From positions 2,059,001 through 2,123,000 of the forward strand of contig NZ_CP039690.1 in assembly GCF_005144885.1 (NCBI RefSeq): a DNA stretch of 64,000 nucleotides, given 5' to 3'. Below, piece by piece: positions 8,288-17,894 of this stretch (position 1 is the stretch's first letter; the number at the start of each line of letters is the position of its first letter). Source of the stretch: Phreatobacter stygius. Lineage in GTDB: Bacteria > Pseudomonadota > Alphaproteobacteria > Rhizobiales > Phreatobacteraceae. Under the pieces are notes generated by a model. The model did not search any database and had not been told where the DNA came from. It saw only the letters and a list, made by a program, of their open reading frames with translations. Made by a program: the position numbers and the translations under genes.

Positions 8288-9457
8288 ATGACCCGCATCA
8301 TGACCCGCCTCATGCATCGCTCCCTGCTGCTTCTCGCCCTTGTCCTGCCGCTCGGCGCCGGCGCCGCACGGGCCAACGAACCGCGCCCGCCCTCCGTGAC
8401 GGTTGCCACCGCCAGCCGTGGCGAGGTGCGCGATCTGGTGATCGTCACCGGCTCGTTCGTGGCGCGCGAAGAGGTGCTGATCTCGCCCGAGGTCGAGGGC
8501 CTGTCGATTGTCGAGATCCTGGTCGAAGAAGGCGACCAGGTGGCCGCCGGCCAGGTGCTCGCCCGGCTCAACCGCGCCATGCTCGACGTCCAGCTGGCCC
8601 AGAACGCCGCGCAGATCGCCCGTGCCGAGGCCTCGATCGCCCAGTCCAATGCCTCGATCGCCGAGGCCACCGCCAATAAGAGCCTGACCGACCAGCAATT
8701 GCAGCGCACCCGCCAATTGCAGACCACCGGTGTCGCCTCCAACGATCAGCTCGACCAGCGCCTGTCGGCCTCGCGCGCCGCCAATGCCCGCCTGGACGCC
8801 GCCCATCATGCGCTCCGCCTCGGCGAGGCCGATCTGACGCTCGCCCGCGCCCAGCGCGAGGACATCGCCCTGCGCATCGCACGCTCCGAGATCCGCACCC
8901 CTGTCGGCGGCGTCGTGTCGCGCCGCACCGCCCGTGTCGGTGCGGTCGCCGCCGCGGTCGGCGACCCCTTGTTCCGCATCATCTCGGAAGGCGCGGTGGA
9001 ACTCGAGGGCGACATTGCCGAGACCACGCTCGCCAAGCTGAAGCCGGGTCAGAAGGCCGCCATCGACGCCGCCGGCTGGGACAGGCAACTCGCCGGTTCG
9101 GTGCGCCTGGTCGCGCCGGAAGTGAACCGCGCCAACCGGCTCGGCCGCGTGCGCATCGCGCTCGACGGCACCGACCGGCCACCGCTCGGTTCGTTCGGCC
9201 GCGGCCTGGTCGAGGTCGCCCGCTCGGAAGGCGTGCTGGTGCCGCTGTCCGCCGTGATGTTCGCGCAAGGCGCGGTCTCGGTGCAGGTGGTCAAGGACGG
9301 CCTGGTCGAGACCCGCACCGTCGTGCCGGGCCTGCGCGCCGATAACCGCATCGAGATCCGCCAGGGTTTGCAGGCCGGGGAACAGGTGGTGGCCGTCTCC
9401 GGCAGCTTCGTGCGCAATGGTGATCGGGTGACCCCGATCGCCCTTGCGGCCCGCTGA
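8288..9457 (+). CDS. RND efflux periplasmic adaptor (membrane fusion protein)
   Basis: 389 aa with an N-terminal signal (hydrophobic LLLLALVLPLGAGAARA). It shows the split lipoyl domain (ISPEVEGLSIVEILVEEGDQV and SEIRTPVGGVVSRR), an Ala/Gln-rich alpha-helical hairpin (about residues 100-200), and the beta-barrel and membrane-proximal regions that follow. It links the inner-membrane RND pump to an outer-membrane channel; no TolC-like gene is in the window. Neighbouring genes are tetR upstream and the permease 14 nt downstream. Confidence 0.93.
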   Translation: MTRIMTRLMHRSLLLLALVLPLGAGAARANEPRPPSVTVATASRGEVRDLVIVTGSFVAREEVLISPEVEGLSIVEILVEEGDQVAAGQVLARLNRAMLDVQLAQNAAQIARAEASIAQSNASIAEATANKSLTDQQLQRTRQLQTTGVASNDQLDQRLSASRAANARLDAAHHALRLGEADLTLARAQREDIALRIARSEIRTPVGGVVSRRTARVGAVAAAVGDPLFRIISEGAVELEGDIAETTLAKLKPGQKAAIDAAGWDRQLAGSVRLVAPEVNRANRLGRVRIALDGTDRPPLGSFGRGLVEVARSEGVLVPLSAVMFAQGAVSVQVVKDGLVETRTVVPGLRADNRIEIRQGLQAGEQVVAVSGSFVRNGDRVTPIALAAR

Positions 9458-9471
9458 ACGAGGCACTCCCG

Positions 9472-12400
9472 ATGGCCTTGAACATTTCCGCCTACTCGAT
9501 CCGCCAGCCGGTCCCGGCAATCGTGCTGTTCGTCGTGCTCTGCTTCCTCGGCTGGATGAGCTTCCTCAACCTGCCGATCACCCGCTTTCCCAATATCGAC
9601 ATCCCCTTGATCTCGGTGACGGTGACCCAGTCGGGCGCCGCACCCGCCGAACTCGAGACCCAGATCTCCAAGAAGATCGAGGACGCGGTCGCCAATATTG
9701 CCGGCGTCAAGAACGTCATGAGCAACATCACCGACGGCAGTTCGGTGACCATTGTCGAATTCCGCCTGGAGGTGAACACCGACCGGGCGCTCAATGACGT
9801 CAAGGACGCCATTTCGAAGATCCGTGCCGATCTGCCGCGCGGCATCGAAGAGCCGATCATCGAGCGGCTCGACATCGAGAACCAGCCGATCATGACGGTG
9901 GCGGTCGCCGCCCCCGCGATGACGCTCGAGCAGCTGTCCTGGTTCATCGACGACACGGTGAAGCGCGACCTGCAGGGCCTCAAGGGCATTGGCCGGGTCG
10001 CCCGCTATGGCGGCGTGACCCGCGAGATCCGCATCTCGCTCGACCCGGACCGGCTGATGGCGCTCGGCATCACCGCCGGCGACGTCAACCGCCAGCTGCG
10101 CGCCACCAATGTCGATCTCGCCGGCGGCCGTGGCGATGTCGCCGGCCAGGAGCAGTCGATCCGGACCCTCGCCTCGGCCATCAATGTCGACGATCTCGCC
10201 GGCACCAAGATCGTGCTGCCCGGCGGCCGCGAAGTCCGCCTGTCCGATCTCGGCAAGGTGACCGACCTCTATGAGGAGCCGCGCGCCTTCACCCGCGTCA
10301 ATGGCGAGACGCCGACGGTGGCCTTCCAGATCTTCCGCTCGAAGGGCGCTTCCGATGCCCGGGTGGCGGCGCTCGCCCGCGCCAGGATCGTCGAGATGCG
10401 GGCCGCCCATCCGAACGTCACGTTCAGCGAGATCGACAATTCGGTGAACTACACCGAGGGCAATTTCCATTCGGCCATGGAAATGCTGCTGGAAGGCGCG
10501 ATCCTCACCGTCATCGTCGTCTTCCTGTTCCTGCGCGACTTCCGCGCCACCCTGATCTCGGCCTTCGCCCTGCCGCTCTCGATCATCCCGACCTTCTGGG
10601 TGATGGAGCTCATGGGCTTCTCGATGAACCTGGTGTCGCTGCTCGCCATCATCCTGGTGACCGGCATCCTGGTCGACGATGCCATCGTCGAGATCGAGAA
10701 CATCGTCCGCCACATGAAGATGGGCAAATCGCCCTATCGCGCCTCCATGGAGGCGGCCGACGAGATCGGGCTGGCGGTCATCGCCATCTCCTTCACCATC
10801 GTCGCGGTGTTCGCACCGGTGTCCTTCATGGGCGGCATTGCCGGCCAATATTTCAAGCAGTTCGGCCTGGTCGTCGCCGTCGCGGTGCTGTTCTCGCTGC
10901 TTGTGGCGCGGCTCGTGACACCCATGATGGCGGCCTATTTTCTCAAGCCCCACGAGCACAAGGAAGCCAAGGACGGCCGGCTGATGCGCGGCTATCTGCG
11001 CTTCCTGAACGGCACCATGCGGTTCCGCTATGTGACGCTTTTGGCCGGCATCGCGATCTTCGCCGTGTCGATCTATGCGATCCGTTTCCTGCCGACCGGC
11101 TTCATTCCCTTCCCCGACGAGGCGCGCTTCGTCGTCTCGGTCGAACTGCCGCCGGGCTCGACCCTGGAGGATACCCGCAACCGCACCGACGAGCTGGCCA
11201 AGCTCCTGAAGAAGGAAGTGCCGGAGGTGCAATCCGTCCTGGTGGTCGGCGGCGCAACCCCGACCGGCACCCGCGAGATCCGCCGGGCCTCGGTCATCGT
11301 CAGGCTGAGCCACAAGACCGAGCGCAGCCGCACCCAGCGGCAAATCCAGCAGGCGGTTTCCGGGCTGTTCAACCAGATCCCCGACATCCGCGCCTGGTAT
11401 GTCGGCGACAATGGCGAGCGCGAGCTGTCGATCATCGTGCGCGGCAACGACGCGGCCAGCCTGAACAAGGCGGTCGCCGATCTCGAAACCGAAATGCGGC
11501 GCCTGCCCGGCTTCGTCAATGTCGCTGCCGCCGCCGGTCTGGACCGGCCGGAGATCCGCGTCGTGCCGCGCGCCGACGAGGCCGCCCGCTATGGCGTCAC
11601 CACCGACCAGATCTCGGAAGCCGTGCGTGTCGCCACCATTGGCGACGTGGCGGCCAATCTCGCCAAGTTTAATGCCGGCGACCGGCAGATCCCGATCCGG
11701 GTCCAGCTCGACACCGCCGCGCGCACCAATCTCGACCTCCTGTCGCAGCTCACCGTCACCACGGCGACCAACCAGCAGGTGCCGCTGACCGCGGTTGCCG
11801 ATATCACCTTCGGCCAGGGCCCCTCGTCGATCGAGCGCTACAACCGCATGCGGCGGGTCAATATCGGCGCCGACCTGACCGGCGGCCTGGAAATCGGACC
11901 GGCGCTGGAAATGGTCCTCGCCCTGCCGGTGGCCAAGAACCTGCCGGCCGGCGTGGCGTTCCAGAGCGGCGGCGATGCCGAGGTCATGGCCGAGGTGTTC
12001 CAGGGCTTCGCGCTCGCCATGGGCACCGGCCTTCTGATGGTGCTCGGCGTGCTGGTCCTGCTGTTCCACTCGCTGTTCCAGCCGCTCACCATCCTGATGT
12101 CGCTGCCGCTGTCGCTCGGCGGCGTCATCATCGCGCTGCTCTTGACCAAGAACGCCATCTCCATGCCTGTGGTCATCGGCATTCTCATGCTGATGGGCAT
12201 CGTCACCAAGAACGCCATCATGCTGGTCGATTTCGCGGTCGAGCGGGTGCGCGACGGCGTGCCGCGCAAGGAGGCCATGCTGGATGCCGGCCGCAAGCGC
12301 GCCCGGCCGATCATCATGACCACGCTCGCCATGGCGGTTGGCATGATCCCGCCGGCGATCGGCATGGGCGACGGCGGCGAGTTCCGCGCGCCGATGGCCA

Positions 12401-12627
12401 TCGCGGTGATCGGCGGCCTGCTGGTCTCGACCGTGCTGAGCCTAGTCTTCGTCCCGTCTTTCTACACCGTTATGGACGATCTCGGCCGCTTCTTCGGCTG
12501 GCTGTTCGGCCGCTTCGTCGGCCCGACCGACGAGCCGGGCGAGGCCCAGGGCGGCCATGGCCACGGAGCTCAGCCAAGCCCCGCGAATACGCAGCCGCAT
12601 GCCCCGATTCGGGTCGCAGCCGAATAA
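9472..12627 (+). CDS. RND multidrug efflux permease (AcrB/MexF-like)
   Basis: Inner-membrane proton/drug antiporter of 1051 aa, a full-length RND protein. TM1 (VPAIVLFVVLCFLGW) is followed by a large periplasmic porter domain, TM2-6 including the proton-relay signature GILVDDAIVEIENI, a second porter domain (from about residue 560), and TM7-12 with MGIVTKNAIMLVDFAVE. It belongs to the drug-exporting HAE group rather than the heavy-metal group, judged by the TM4 Asp pair. The C-terminus ends in a short His/Gln/Ala tail. Expression is presumably controlled by the upstream TetR. Confidence 0.95.
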   Translation: MALNISAYSIRQPVPAIVLFVVLCFLGWMSFLNLPITRFPNIDIPLISVTVTQSGAAPAELETQISKKIEDAVANIAGVKNVMSNITDGSSVTIVEFRLEVNTDRALNDVKDAISKIRADLPRGIEEPIIERLDIENQPIMTVAVAAPAMTLEQLSWFIDDTVKRDLQGLKGIGRVARYGGVTREIRISLDPDRLMALGITAGDVNRQLRATNVDLAGGRGDVAGQEQSIRTLASAINVDDLAGTKIVLPGGREVRLSDLGKVTDLYEEPRAFTRVNGETPTVAFQIFRSKGASDARVAALARARIVEMRAAHPNVTFSEIDNSVNYTEGNFHSAMEMLLEGAILTVIVVFLFLRDFRATLISAFALPLSIIPTFWVMELMGFSMNLVSLLAIILVTGILVDDAIVEIENIVRHMKMGKSPYRASMEAADEIGLAVIAISFTIVAVFAPVSFMGGIAGQYFKQFGLVVAVAVLFSLLVARLVTPMMAAYFLKPHEHKEAKDGRLMRGYLRFLNGTMRFRYVTLLAGIAIFAVSIYAIRFLPTGFIPFPDEARFVVSVELPPGSTLEDTRNRTDELAKLLKKEVPEVQSVLVVGGATPTGTREIRRASVIVRLSHKTERSRTQRQIQQAVSGLFNQIPDIRAWYVGDNGERELSIIVRGNDAASLNKAVADLETEMRRLPGFVNVAAAAGLDRPEIRVVPRADEAARYGVTTDQISEAVRVATIGDVAANLAKFNAGDRQIPIRVQLDTAARTNLDLLSQLTVTTATNQQVPLTAVADITFGQGPSSIERYNRMRRVNIGADLTGGLEIGPALEMVLALPVAKNLPAGVAFQSGGDAEVMAEVFQGFALAMGTGLLMVLGVLVLLFHSLFQPLTILMSLPLSLGGVIIALLLTKNAISMPVVIGILMLMGIVTKNAIMLVDFAVERVRDGVPRKEAMLDAGRKRARPIIMTTLAMAVGMIPPAIGMGDGGEFRAPMAIAVIGGLLVSTVLSLVFVPSFYTVMDDLGRFFGWLFGRFVGPTDEPGEAQGGHGHGAQPSPANTQPHAPIRVAAE

Positions 12628-12648
12628 CCGGCCGCCGCCCTCCGCCAA

Positions 12649-12751
12649 GAGTATTTCCTGGCTTCCCCGTGAACCGGGAAATGCTCGAGCCTGGTGTCCG
12701 CGGGTCCGCCCCCGCGGGCACCGGGCTCTTCGCCTGGCCACCGAGCCAGGC
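12649..12751. other. three consecutive hairpins between the convergent RND and LysR genes
   Basis: The 165-bp gap holds three stems. GAGTATTTCC (12649-12658) pairs with GGAAATGCTC (12677-12686). GGTGTCCGCGGG (12693-12704) pairs with CCCGCGGGCACC (12711-12722). GCCTGGC (12732-12738) pairs with GCCAGGC (12745-12751). None has a T-run. They may act together as a bidirectional terminator or protect the 3' ends. Confidence 0.55.
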
Positions 12752-12792
12752 GCTTGAGGCCCCTGCGAAAGCCCGATGGCTGCGGCCGTTTC

Positions 12793-13680
12793 TCAAGAAA
12801 ACAGGCTGCCCGCGGCCTCCACCTCCTCGACGATGAACCGATAGGCCTCGTCGACCCGGGCGATGCGCCGGGTATCGACATGGGCGACCAGATGATAGGT
12901 GCGGCGGATGGTCAGGTTCGGCAGGACCGGCATGAGCCCCGGCACGTCGCGGGCGGCGTAGTGGTGCAGGATGCCGATGCCGACGCCGGCTTTCACCGCT
13001 TCGACCTGGGCCGTCACGCTGGCGCATTCGAGCCGCCGCTGCCCGGCATCGAAAGCCGGCGGATAATAGGTCAGCGCTTCCGAATAATGCAGCTCCTGCA
13101 CCGAGGTCACGAGCAGGTGGTGCTTCAGGTCCTCTGATGTCGCCGGCGCCGGATGCCGGGCGAGATAGTCGCGCGCGGCATAGAGCCCGAGCCCGTAGTC
13201 GGTCAGCTTGCGCACCGTCAGCCGGCCGTCCTTCGGCGGGTCGATGACGATGGCAAGATCCGCCTCGCGTTTCGACAAGGACAGCGTCCGCTGCAGCGGC
13301 ACCAGCTGAATGGTCAGCCCGGGGTGCCGTTCGGCCAGCCGTCCGACGCGTGGCGCCAGGAACAGGCCGCCAAACCCCTCCGGGGCGCCGATGCGGACCG
13401 TGCCCGACACCATGCGGTCGACCTGGGACACACTGGCCTGGGCATCCAGCCAGGCCGTTTCCATGCCTTCCGCCGCGCCGAGGAATTTTTCGCCCGCCAG
13501 CGTCAGCGTGACGCCGGCGGTCGAGCGCGAGAAGAGCTGCGCGCCGACCGCCGCTTCGAGCAGCGACATGCGCCGCGCGACGGTGGCGTGGTCGAGCGAC
13601 AGCACCCGCGAGGCGGACAGGAACTGGCCTGTGCGGGCCACCGCGAGAAACACCCGGATATGATCCCAGTTTGGCGTCAT
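12793..13680 (-). CDS. LysR-family transcriptional regulator
   Basis: 295 aa with an N-terminal winged HTH (DHIRVFLAVARTGQFLSASRVLSLDHATVARRMSLLE, about residues 6-42) and a C-terminal periplasmic-binding-protein-like effector domain. The HTH has the DHATVARR wording of LysR proteins that sit beside aldehyde dehydrogenase genes. It is divergent from mmsA across a 108-bp spacer, so mmsA is the probable target. The inducer is unknown; a valine or inositol breakdown intermediate would fit the neighbour. Confidence 0.92.
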   Translation of the reverse strand: MTPNWDHIRVFLAVARTGQFLSASRVLSLDHATVARRMSLLEAAVGAQLFSRSTAGVTLTLAGEKFLGAAEGMETAWLDAQASVSQVDRMVSGTVRIGAPEGFGGLFLAPRVGRLAERHPGLTIQLVPLQRTLSLSKREADLAIVIDPPKDGRLTVRKLTDYGLGLYAARDYLARHPAPATSEDLKHHLLVTSVQELHYSEALTYYPPAFDAGQRRLECASVTAQVEAVKAGVGIGILHHYAARDVPGLMPVLPNLTIRRTYHLVAHVDTRRIARVDEAYRFIVEEVEAAGSLFS

Positions 13681-13698
13681 GACACCAGCTTACGCCAA

Positions 13699-13768
13699 TT
13701 TGCGCACAACGCATGCGCGATCTTCGCACTTGGTTCTGGCACCATTGCGCTTTAGTTCTCGGAACCAA
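13699..13768. promoter_or_regulatory. divergent LysR/mmsA control region
   Basis: The spacer holds two dyads. One is TTGCGCA followed by TGCGCGA (about 13700-13720), matching the LysR T-N11-A arrangement. The other is TTGGTTC (13730-13736) paired with GAACCAA (13762-13768). LysR regulators usually bind two such sites between divergent genes. No confident -35/-10 pair was assigned. Confidence 0.45.
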
Positions 13769-13788
13769 CGACAATGGGAGGATCCTCC

Positions 13789-15285
13789 ATGCGCAACTAC
13801 GGACATTTTATCGGCGGCAAACATGTCGCAGGTCAGTCGGGCCGCACCGCCGACGTGTTCCAGCCGCTCGACGGCTCGGTCTTCGCCAAGGTCGCGCTGG
13901 CGACCAAGGCGGAAGTTCGCGCCGCGGTCGAGGACGCCAAGGCCGCCCAGCCGGCCTGGGCCGCCACCAACCCGCAGCGCCGCGCCCGCGTGCTGATGAA
14001 GTTCCTCGAGCTCTGCGCCCGCGACAACGACAAGATGGCGGACCTGCTGGCGCGGGAGCACGGCAAGACCATTCCCGACGCCAAGGGCGACATCCAGCGC
14101 GGCCTGGAAGTGATCGAATTCTCGATCGGCGCGCCGCAGATGATGAAGGGCGAATATACCGAAGGTGCCGGCCCGGGCATCGACATCTATTCGATGCGCC
14201 AGCCGCTCGGCGTGGTCGCCGGCATCACCCCGTTCAACTTCCCGGCGATGATCCCGCTGTGGAAGGCGGGCCCTGCGATCGCCGCTGGCAATGCCTTCAT
14301 CCTGAAGCCGTCCGAGCGCGACCCGGGCGTGCCCCTGATGCTGGCTGAGCTGTTCATCGAGGCCGGCCTGCCGCCGGGCATCTTCAACGTCGTCAATGGC
14401 GACAAGGAATCGGTCGACGCCGTGCTCGACGATCCCGACATCAAGGCGGTCGGCTTCGTCGGCTCCACCTCGATCGCCGAATATGTCTATTCGCGCGGCT
14501 GCGCCAACGGCAAGCGCGTGCAGTGCTTCGGCGGCGCCAAGAACCATATGATCATCATGCCCGATGCCGACATGGACCAGGCGGCCGACGCGCTGATCGG
14601 CGCCGGCTACGGTTCGGCTGGCGAGCGCTGCATGGCGATCTCGGTTGCCGTGCCGGTCGGCGAGGAAGCCGCCAACAGGCTGATGGAACGGCTGGTGCCG
14701 CGGGTCGAGAGCCTGAAGATCGGCCCCTCGACCTCGGCCGACGCCGATTTCGGCCCGCTGGTGACCAGCCAGGCGCTGGAGCGGGTCAAGGGTTATGTCG
14801 ATATCGGCATCAAGGAAGGCGCCAAGCTGGTCGTCGACGGCCGCGGCTTCAAGATGCAGGGCTACGAGAACGGCTTCTACATGGGCGGCTGTCTGTTCGA
14901 CAACGTCACCAAGGAGATGCGCATCTACCAGGAGGAAATCTTCGGGCCGGTGCTCTCGGTGGTGCGCGCCAAGACCTATAACGAGGCGCTGTCGCTGGCC
15001 AATGACCATGAATATGGCAATGGCGTCGCGATCTATACCCGCGACGGCGACGCCGCCCGCGACTTCGCCGCCAAGGTTCAGGTCGGCATGGTCGGCATCA
15101 ACGTGCCGATTCCGGTGCCGCTGGCCTATTACACCTTCGGCGGCTGGAAGCGTTCGTCCTTCGGCGACCTCAACCAGCATGGCCCCGACGCCTTCCGCTT
15201 CTATACCAAGACCAAGACGATCACCTCGCGCTGGCCGTCGGGCATCAAGGACGGCGCCGAGTTCTCGATCCCGACCATGGGCTGA
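13789..15285 (+). CDS. mmsA: CoA-acylating methylmalonate-semialdehyde dehydrogenase
   Basis: Converts (methyl)malonate semialdehyde plus CoA and NAD+ to propionyl- or acetyl-CoA, the end step of valine and myo-inositol breakdown. The start MRNYGHFIGG is six bases after GGGAGG; an ATG at 13774 would overlap that site. The 498 aa product has FNFPAMIPLWK, AGNAFILKPSERDP, VGFVGSTSIAEY and the catalytic Cys281 in GSAGERCMAIS, the wording typical of MMSDH rather than general aldehyde dehydrogenases. Neither valine nor inositol pathway genes adjoin it. Confidence 0.93.
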   Translation: MRNYGHFIGGKHVAGQSGRTADVFQPLDGSVFAKVALATKAEVRAAVEDAKAAQPAWAATNPQRRARVLMKFLELCARDNDKMADLLAREHGKTIPDAKGDIQRGLEVIEFSIGAPQMMKGEYTEGAGPGIDIYSMRQPLGVVAGITPFNFPAMIPLWKAGPAIAAGNAFILKPSERDPGVPLMLAELFIEAGLPPGIFNVVNGDKESVDAVLDDPDIKAVGFVGSTSIAEYVYSRGCANGKRVQCFGGAKNHMIIMPDADMDQAADALIGAGYGSAGERCMAISVAVPVGEEAANRLMERLVPRVESLKIGPSTSADADFGPLVTSQALERVKGYVDIGIKEGAKLVVDGRGFKMQGYENGFYMGGCLFDNVTKEMRIYQEEIFGPVLSVVRAKTYNEALSLANDHEYGNGVAIYTRDGDAARDFAAKVQVGMVGINVPIPVPLAYYTFGGWKRSSFGDLNQHGPDAFRFYTKTKTITSRWPSGIKDGAEFSIPTMG

Positions 15286-15320
15286 CGCGCAAGCGCGGCA
15301 CGGGTCATCCCGAACTACTC

Positions 15321-15349
15321 AAGGCCGTCGCGCAAGCGGCGGCCTTTTT
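15321..15349 (+). terminator. Rho-independent terminator after mmsA
   Basis: AAGGCCGTCGC pairs with GCGGCGGCCTT through one G-T pair, with loop GCAA, and ends in TTTTT (15345-15349). It lies 36 nt after the mmsA stop. Confidence 0.88.
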
Positions 15350-15465
15350 CGTGGACACCGCAAGGATCTCTGCGAAGACGGCCTCGGAGCGGCTCGTCCG
15401 CACCGCTTCATGGGCTATCGTCATGCCCCAAAATCAGAATCAAACCGAACTCCAGGAGACGTTCC

Positions 15466-16566
15466 ATGAAGCGCCGCGCCTTTCTCAAGACCGCCGGCAT
15501 CGGCGGCGCCGCCGTCGCGGTGGCGAGCCCCGCCATTGCCCAGGCAAGCCCGAGCATCACCTGGCGCCTGACCTCGAGCTATCCGAAATCGCTCGAAACC
15601 CTCTACGGCGCCTGCACCTATCTGTCCGAACTCGTCTCGGACGCGACCGACGGCGCCTTCAAGATCCAGGTCTTTGCCGCCGGCGAGGTCGTGCCGGCGC
15701 TCGCCGTCGCCGATGCGGTCAGCAACGGCACGGTCGAAATGGGCCAGACCGGGTCCTATTTTTATATTGGCAAGGACACCGGTTTTGCTTTCGGCACGGC
15801 GATCCCCTGGGGGCCGAACAGCCGCCAGCAGAACGCCTGGCTCTACCGCGCCGGCGGCATCGACCTGTTGAACGAGTTCTACGCCAAGTTCGGCATCTTC
15901 AACCTGCCGGCCGGCAATACCGGCACCCAGATGGGCGGCTGGTTCCGCAAGGAGATCAAGTCCAAGGCCGATCTCAGCGGCCTGAAAATGCGGGTCGGCG
16001 GCCTCGGCGGCACGGTGCTGCAGAAGCTCGGCGTGGTCCCGCAACAGCTCGGTGCCGGCGACATCTATCCGGCACTCGAGCGCGGCGTGCTCGACGCCGC
16101 CGAATTCGTCGGCCCTTATGACGACGAGAAGCTCGGCTTCGTCAAGATCGCGCCCTACTACTATTACCCGGCGTTCTGGGAAGGCGGGGCCGAACTCAGC
16201 TTCTTCTTCAATCTCGACAAGTGGAAGGCGCTGCCGAAGAGCTACCAGACCATTCTGCGGACCGCCGCGGCCACCGCCGGCCACGACATGCAGGCCAAAT
16301 ACGACGTGCTGAACCCGCCGGCGCTGCGCCGGCTGGTTGCCGCCGGCGCGCAATTGCGGCCGCTGCCGAACGACATCCTGCGCGCCAGCTACAAGATCGC
16401 GCTCGAGCTCTACAAGGAGATGTCGGAGCAGAACCCGGCGTTCAAGAAGATCTACGAACACCAGGCGGCATTCCACCGCGACAGCCAGGCCTATTGGGCC
16501 ATTTCCGACTTCTACTACGACTACATGGCGGTCTCGGCCCAGCAGCAGCGCTGGGACCGGGATTGA
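15466..16566 (+). CDS. TRAP transporter substrate-binding protein (DctP/TakP-like)
   Basis: Periplasmic ligand-binding protein of a TRAP transporter, 366 aa. The N-terminus MKRRAFLKTAGIGGAAVAVA with ASPAIAQA is a Tat signal (RRxFLK). The mature part has the DctP features LSELVSDATDGAFKIQVFAAGEVVPAL and DLSGLKMRVGGLGG, with the conserved ligand Arg in MRVGG. TakP-like members bind 2-oxo acids, but that is only a suggestion. GGAGA precedes the ATG. No DctQ or DctM genes are nearby, so the membrane partner is encoded elsewhere. Confidence 0.92.
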   Translation: MKRRAFLKTAGIGGAAVAVASPAIAQASPSITWRLTSSYPKSLETLYGACTYLSELVSDATDGAFKIQVFAAGEVVPALAVADAVSNGTVEMGQTGSYFYIGKDTGFAFGTAIPWGPNSRQQNAWLYRAGGIDLLNEFYAKFGIFNLPAGNTGTQMGGWFRKEIKSKADLSGLKMRVGGLGGTVLQKLGVVPQQLGAGDIYPALERGVLDAAEFVGPYDDEKLGFVKIAPYYYYPAFWEGGAELSFFFNLDKWKALPKSYQTILRTAAATAGHDMQAKYDVLNPPALRRLVAAGAQLRPLPNDILRASYKIALELYKEMSEQNPAFKKIYEHQAAFHRDSQAYWAISDFYYDYMAVSAQQQRWDRD

Positions 16567-16607
16567 TTCCGGTTCCGGTTCCGGCAGGGCGCTTCGCGCT
16601 GCCGGAA
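16567..16607 (+). repeat. triple TTCCGG repeat leading into a hairpin after the dctP-like stop
   Basis: Immediately after the TGA (16564-16566) come three TTCCGG units (16567-16584). The last begins a stem TTCCGGCA (16579-16586) paired with TGCCGGAA (16600-16607), with an inner GCGC-TTC-GCGC stem. It lies between convergent genes and could act as a terminator, although no T-run follows. Confidence 0.6.
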
Positions 16608-16649
16608 ACCTTCGCTCGAACGCCCAGCGGGCTTGGCGGTATCCACAGG

Positions 16650-17627
16650 CTATTTCAGCCCGGCGAGGCGGATCGCCGCCGCGGCCTTGGCCGCCTCGTC
16701 GCGCAGGAAGGCGTCGAATTCGGCTGGCGTCGTGTCGGTCAGTGTCACGCCATGCGGCTCGAGCCTGGCGCGCACCGCCGGATCGGCAAGCGCCGCCCGC
16801 ACCGCCGCGTTCCAGCGCGCGACGATCGGCTCGGACGTGCCTGAACGCATGACCAGGCCGAACCAGGATTTCGAGGTGAAACCGGCGATGCCGGCCTCCA
16901 CGAGCGTCGGCACGTTGGGCAGCGAGGCAAGCCGTGTCTCATTGGCGACCGCGACGGCGCGCAGGGTTCCGGCAACCACCAGTTCGCGGACATTCTGCAG
17001 GTCGCCGAGCATCATCGGCACATGGCCGCCGATCAGGTCCTTCAGCGCCGGCGCGCTGCCATGATAGGGCACGTGGACGATCTCGACGCCGAGCCGGCGC
17101 TTCAGCACCTCGAAGCCCAGGTGATTGGAAGCGCCCCGGCCGAACGAGGCGAAGCTCGCCGATGCCGGATGCGCCCTGGCCCAGCCGGCAAGCTCGGCGA
17201 GGTTGCGCGCCGGAACCGCCGGATGGGCCACCAGGACATGCGGACTGGAGGCGAGCAGCGCCACGCCGGTGAAGTCGCGGGCATGGTCATAAGGCGCCTG
17301 GTCGGCGAGCAGCGGCGAGACCAGGAAACTGTTGGAAATGGCGAGCACCGTATAGCCGTCGGCCGGCGCCGCCGCGACGCCCTGCGAGGCGATCATCGTG
17401 CCGCCGCCCGGCTTGTTCTCGATGACGACAGCGGCTCCCCAGGCCTTGGCGACATGTTCGGCGACCACCCGGGTAATGGCATCGGTGCCGCCGCCGGCGG
17501 CGAAAGGCACCACCACCCGGATGGCGCGGCCGGCGGCCGGATAATCCTCAGCCTGGACCGGCCCGGTCAGCGCCAGCATGACGCCGAACCATGCCGCGCC
17601 GATCAACCGCAAGCCCCGCATGTCCAT
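16650..17627 (-). CDS. Bug/TctC-family substrate-binding protein (second copy)
   Basis: About 325 aa from the ATG at 17627, which GGAGAGGG precedes; an ATG at 17639 is a possible alternative. A signal peptide (LIGAAWFGVMLALTGPVQA) precedes the Bug hallmarks IRVVVPFAAGGGTDAI, VIENKPGGGTM, ADGYTVL and VHVPYHGSAPALKD. It is only distantly similar to the Bug protein at 2198-3169, so it is not a recent duplicate. No cognate permease is present. It converges on the TRAP binding-protein gene and is divergent from mlrC. Confidence 0.9.
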   Translation of the reverse strand: MDMRGLRLIGAAWFGVMLALTGPVQAEDYPAAGRAIRVVVPFAAGGGTDAITRVVAEHVAKAWGAAVVIENKPGGGTMIASQGVAAAPADGYTVLAISNSFLVSPLLADQAPYDHARDFTGVALLASSPHVLVAHPAVPARNLAELAGWARAHPASASFASFGRGASNHLGFEVLKRRLGVEIVHVPYHGSAPALKDLIGGHVPMMLGDLQNVRELVVAGTLRAVAVANETRLASLPNVPTLVEAGIAGFTSKSWFGLVMRSGTSEPIVARWNAAVRAALADPAVRARLEPHGVTLTDTTPAEFDAFLRDEAAKAAAAIRLAGLK

Positions 17628-17894
17628 GGCCCTCTCCATCCCTCATCGACCCGCATGTTGAACCGCAGGTTCGCTCGTTTCGCTCCGACGCTAACAAGGT
17701 TCGGCGCCGAGACCAGCGGTCTCGGTCGCCGTGCTCGTCTGCATCGGGCTCATGCCGGACCCCGGCAAGCCTCTGGGGCGCCGGTCCAATCTTTCGACCT
17801 GCCCCGGCCGCATCGCTGACCAGCCCGCGTTCGGGGATGACGGCGTGACCGCAATCGGCCACCAATAGCCGCGAGTTCCAACCGCGAGACATTC

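Noticed and set aside
9049-12069. A 1006-codon frame antisense to the RND permease
   Set aside because: Same GC artefact; composition rich in Asp, His and Gly, and no RBS or motifs.
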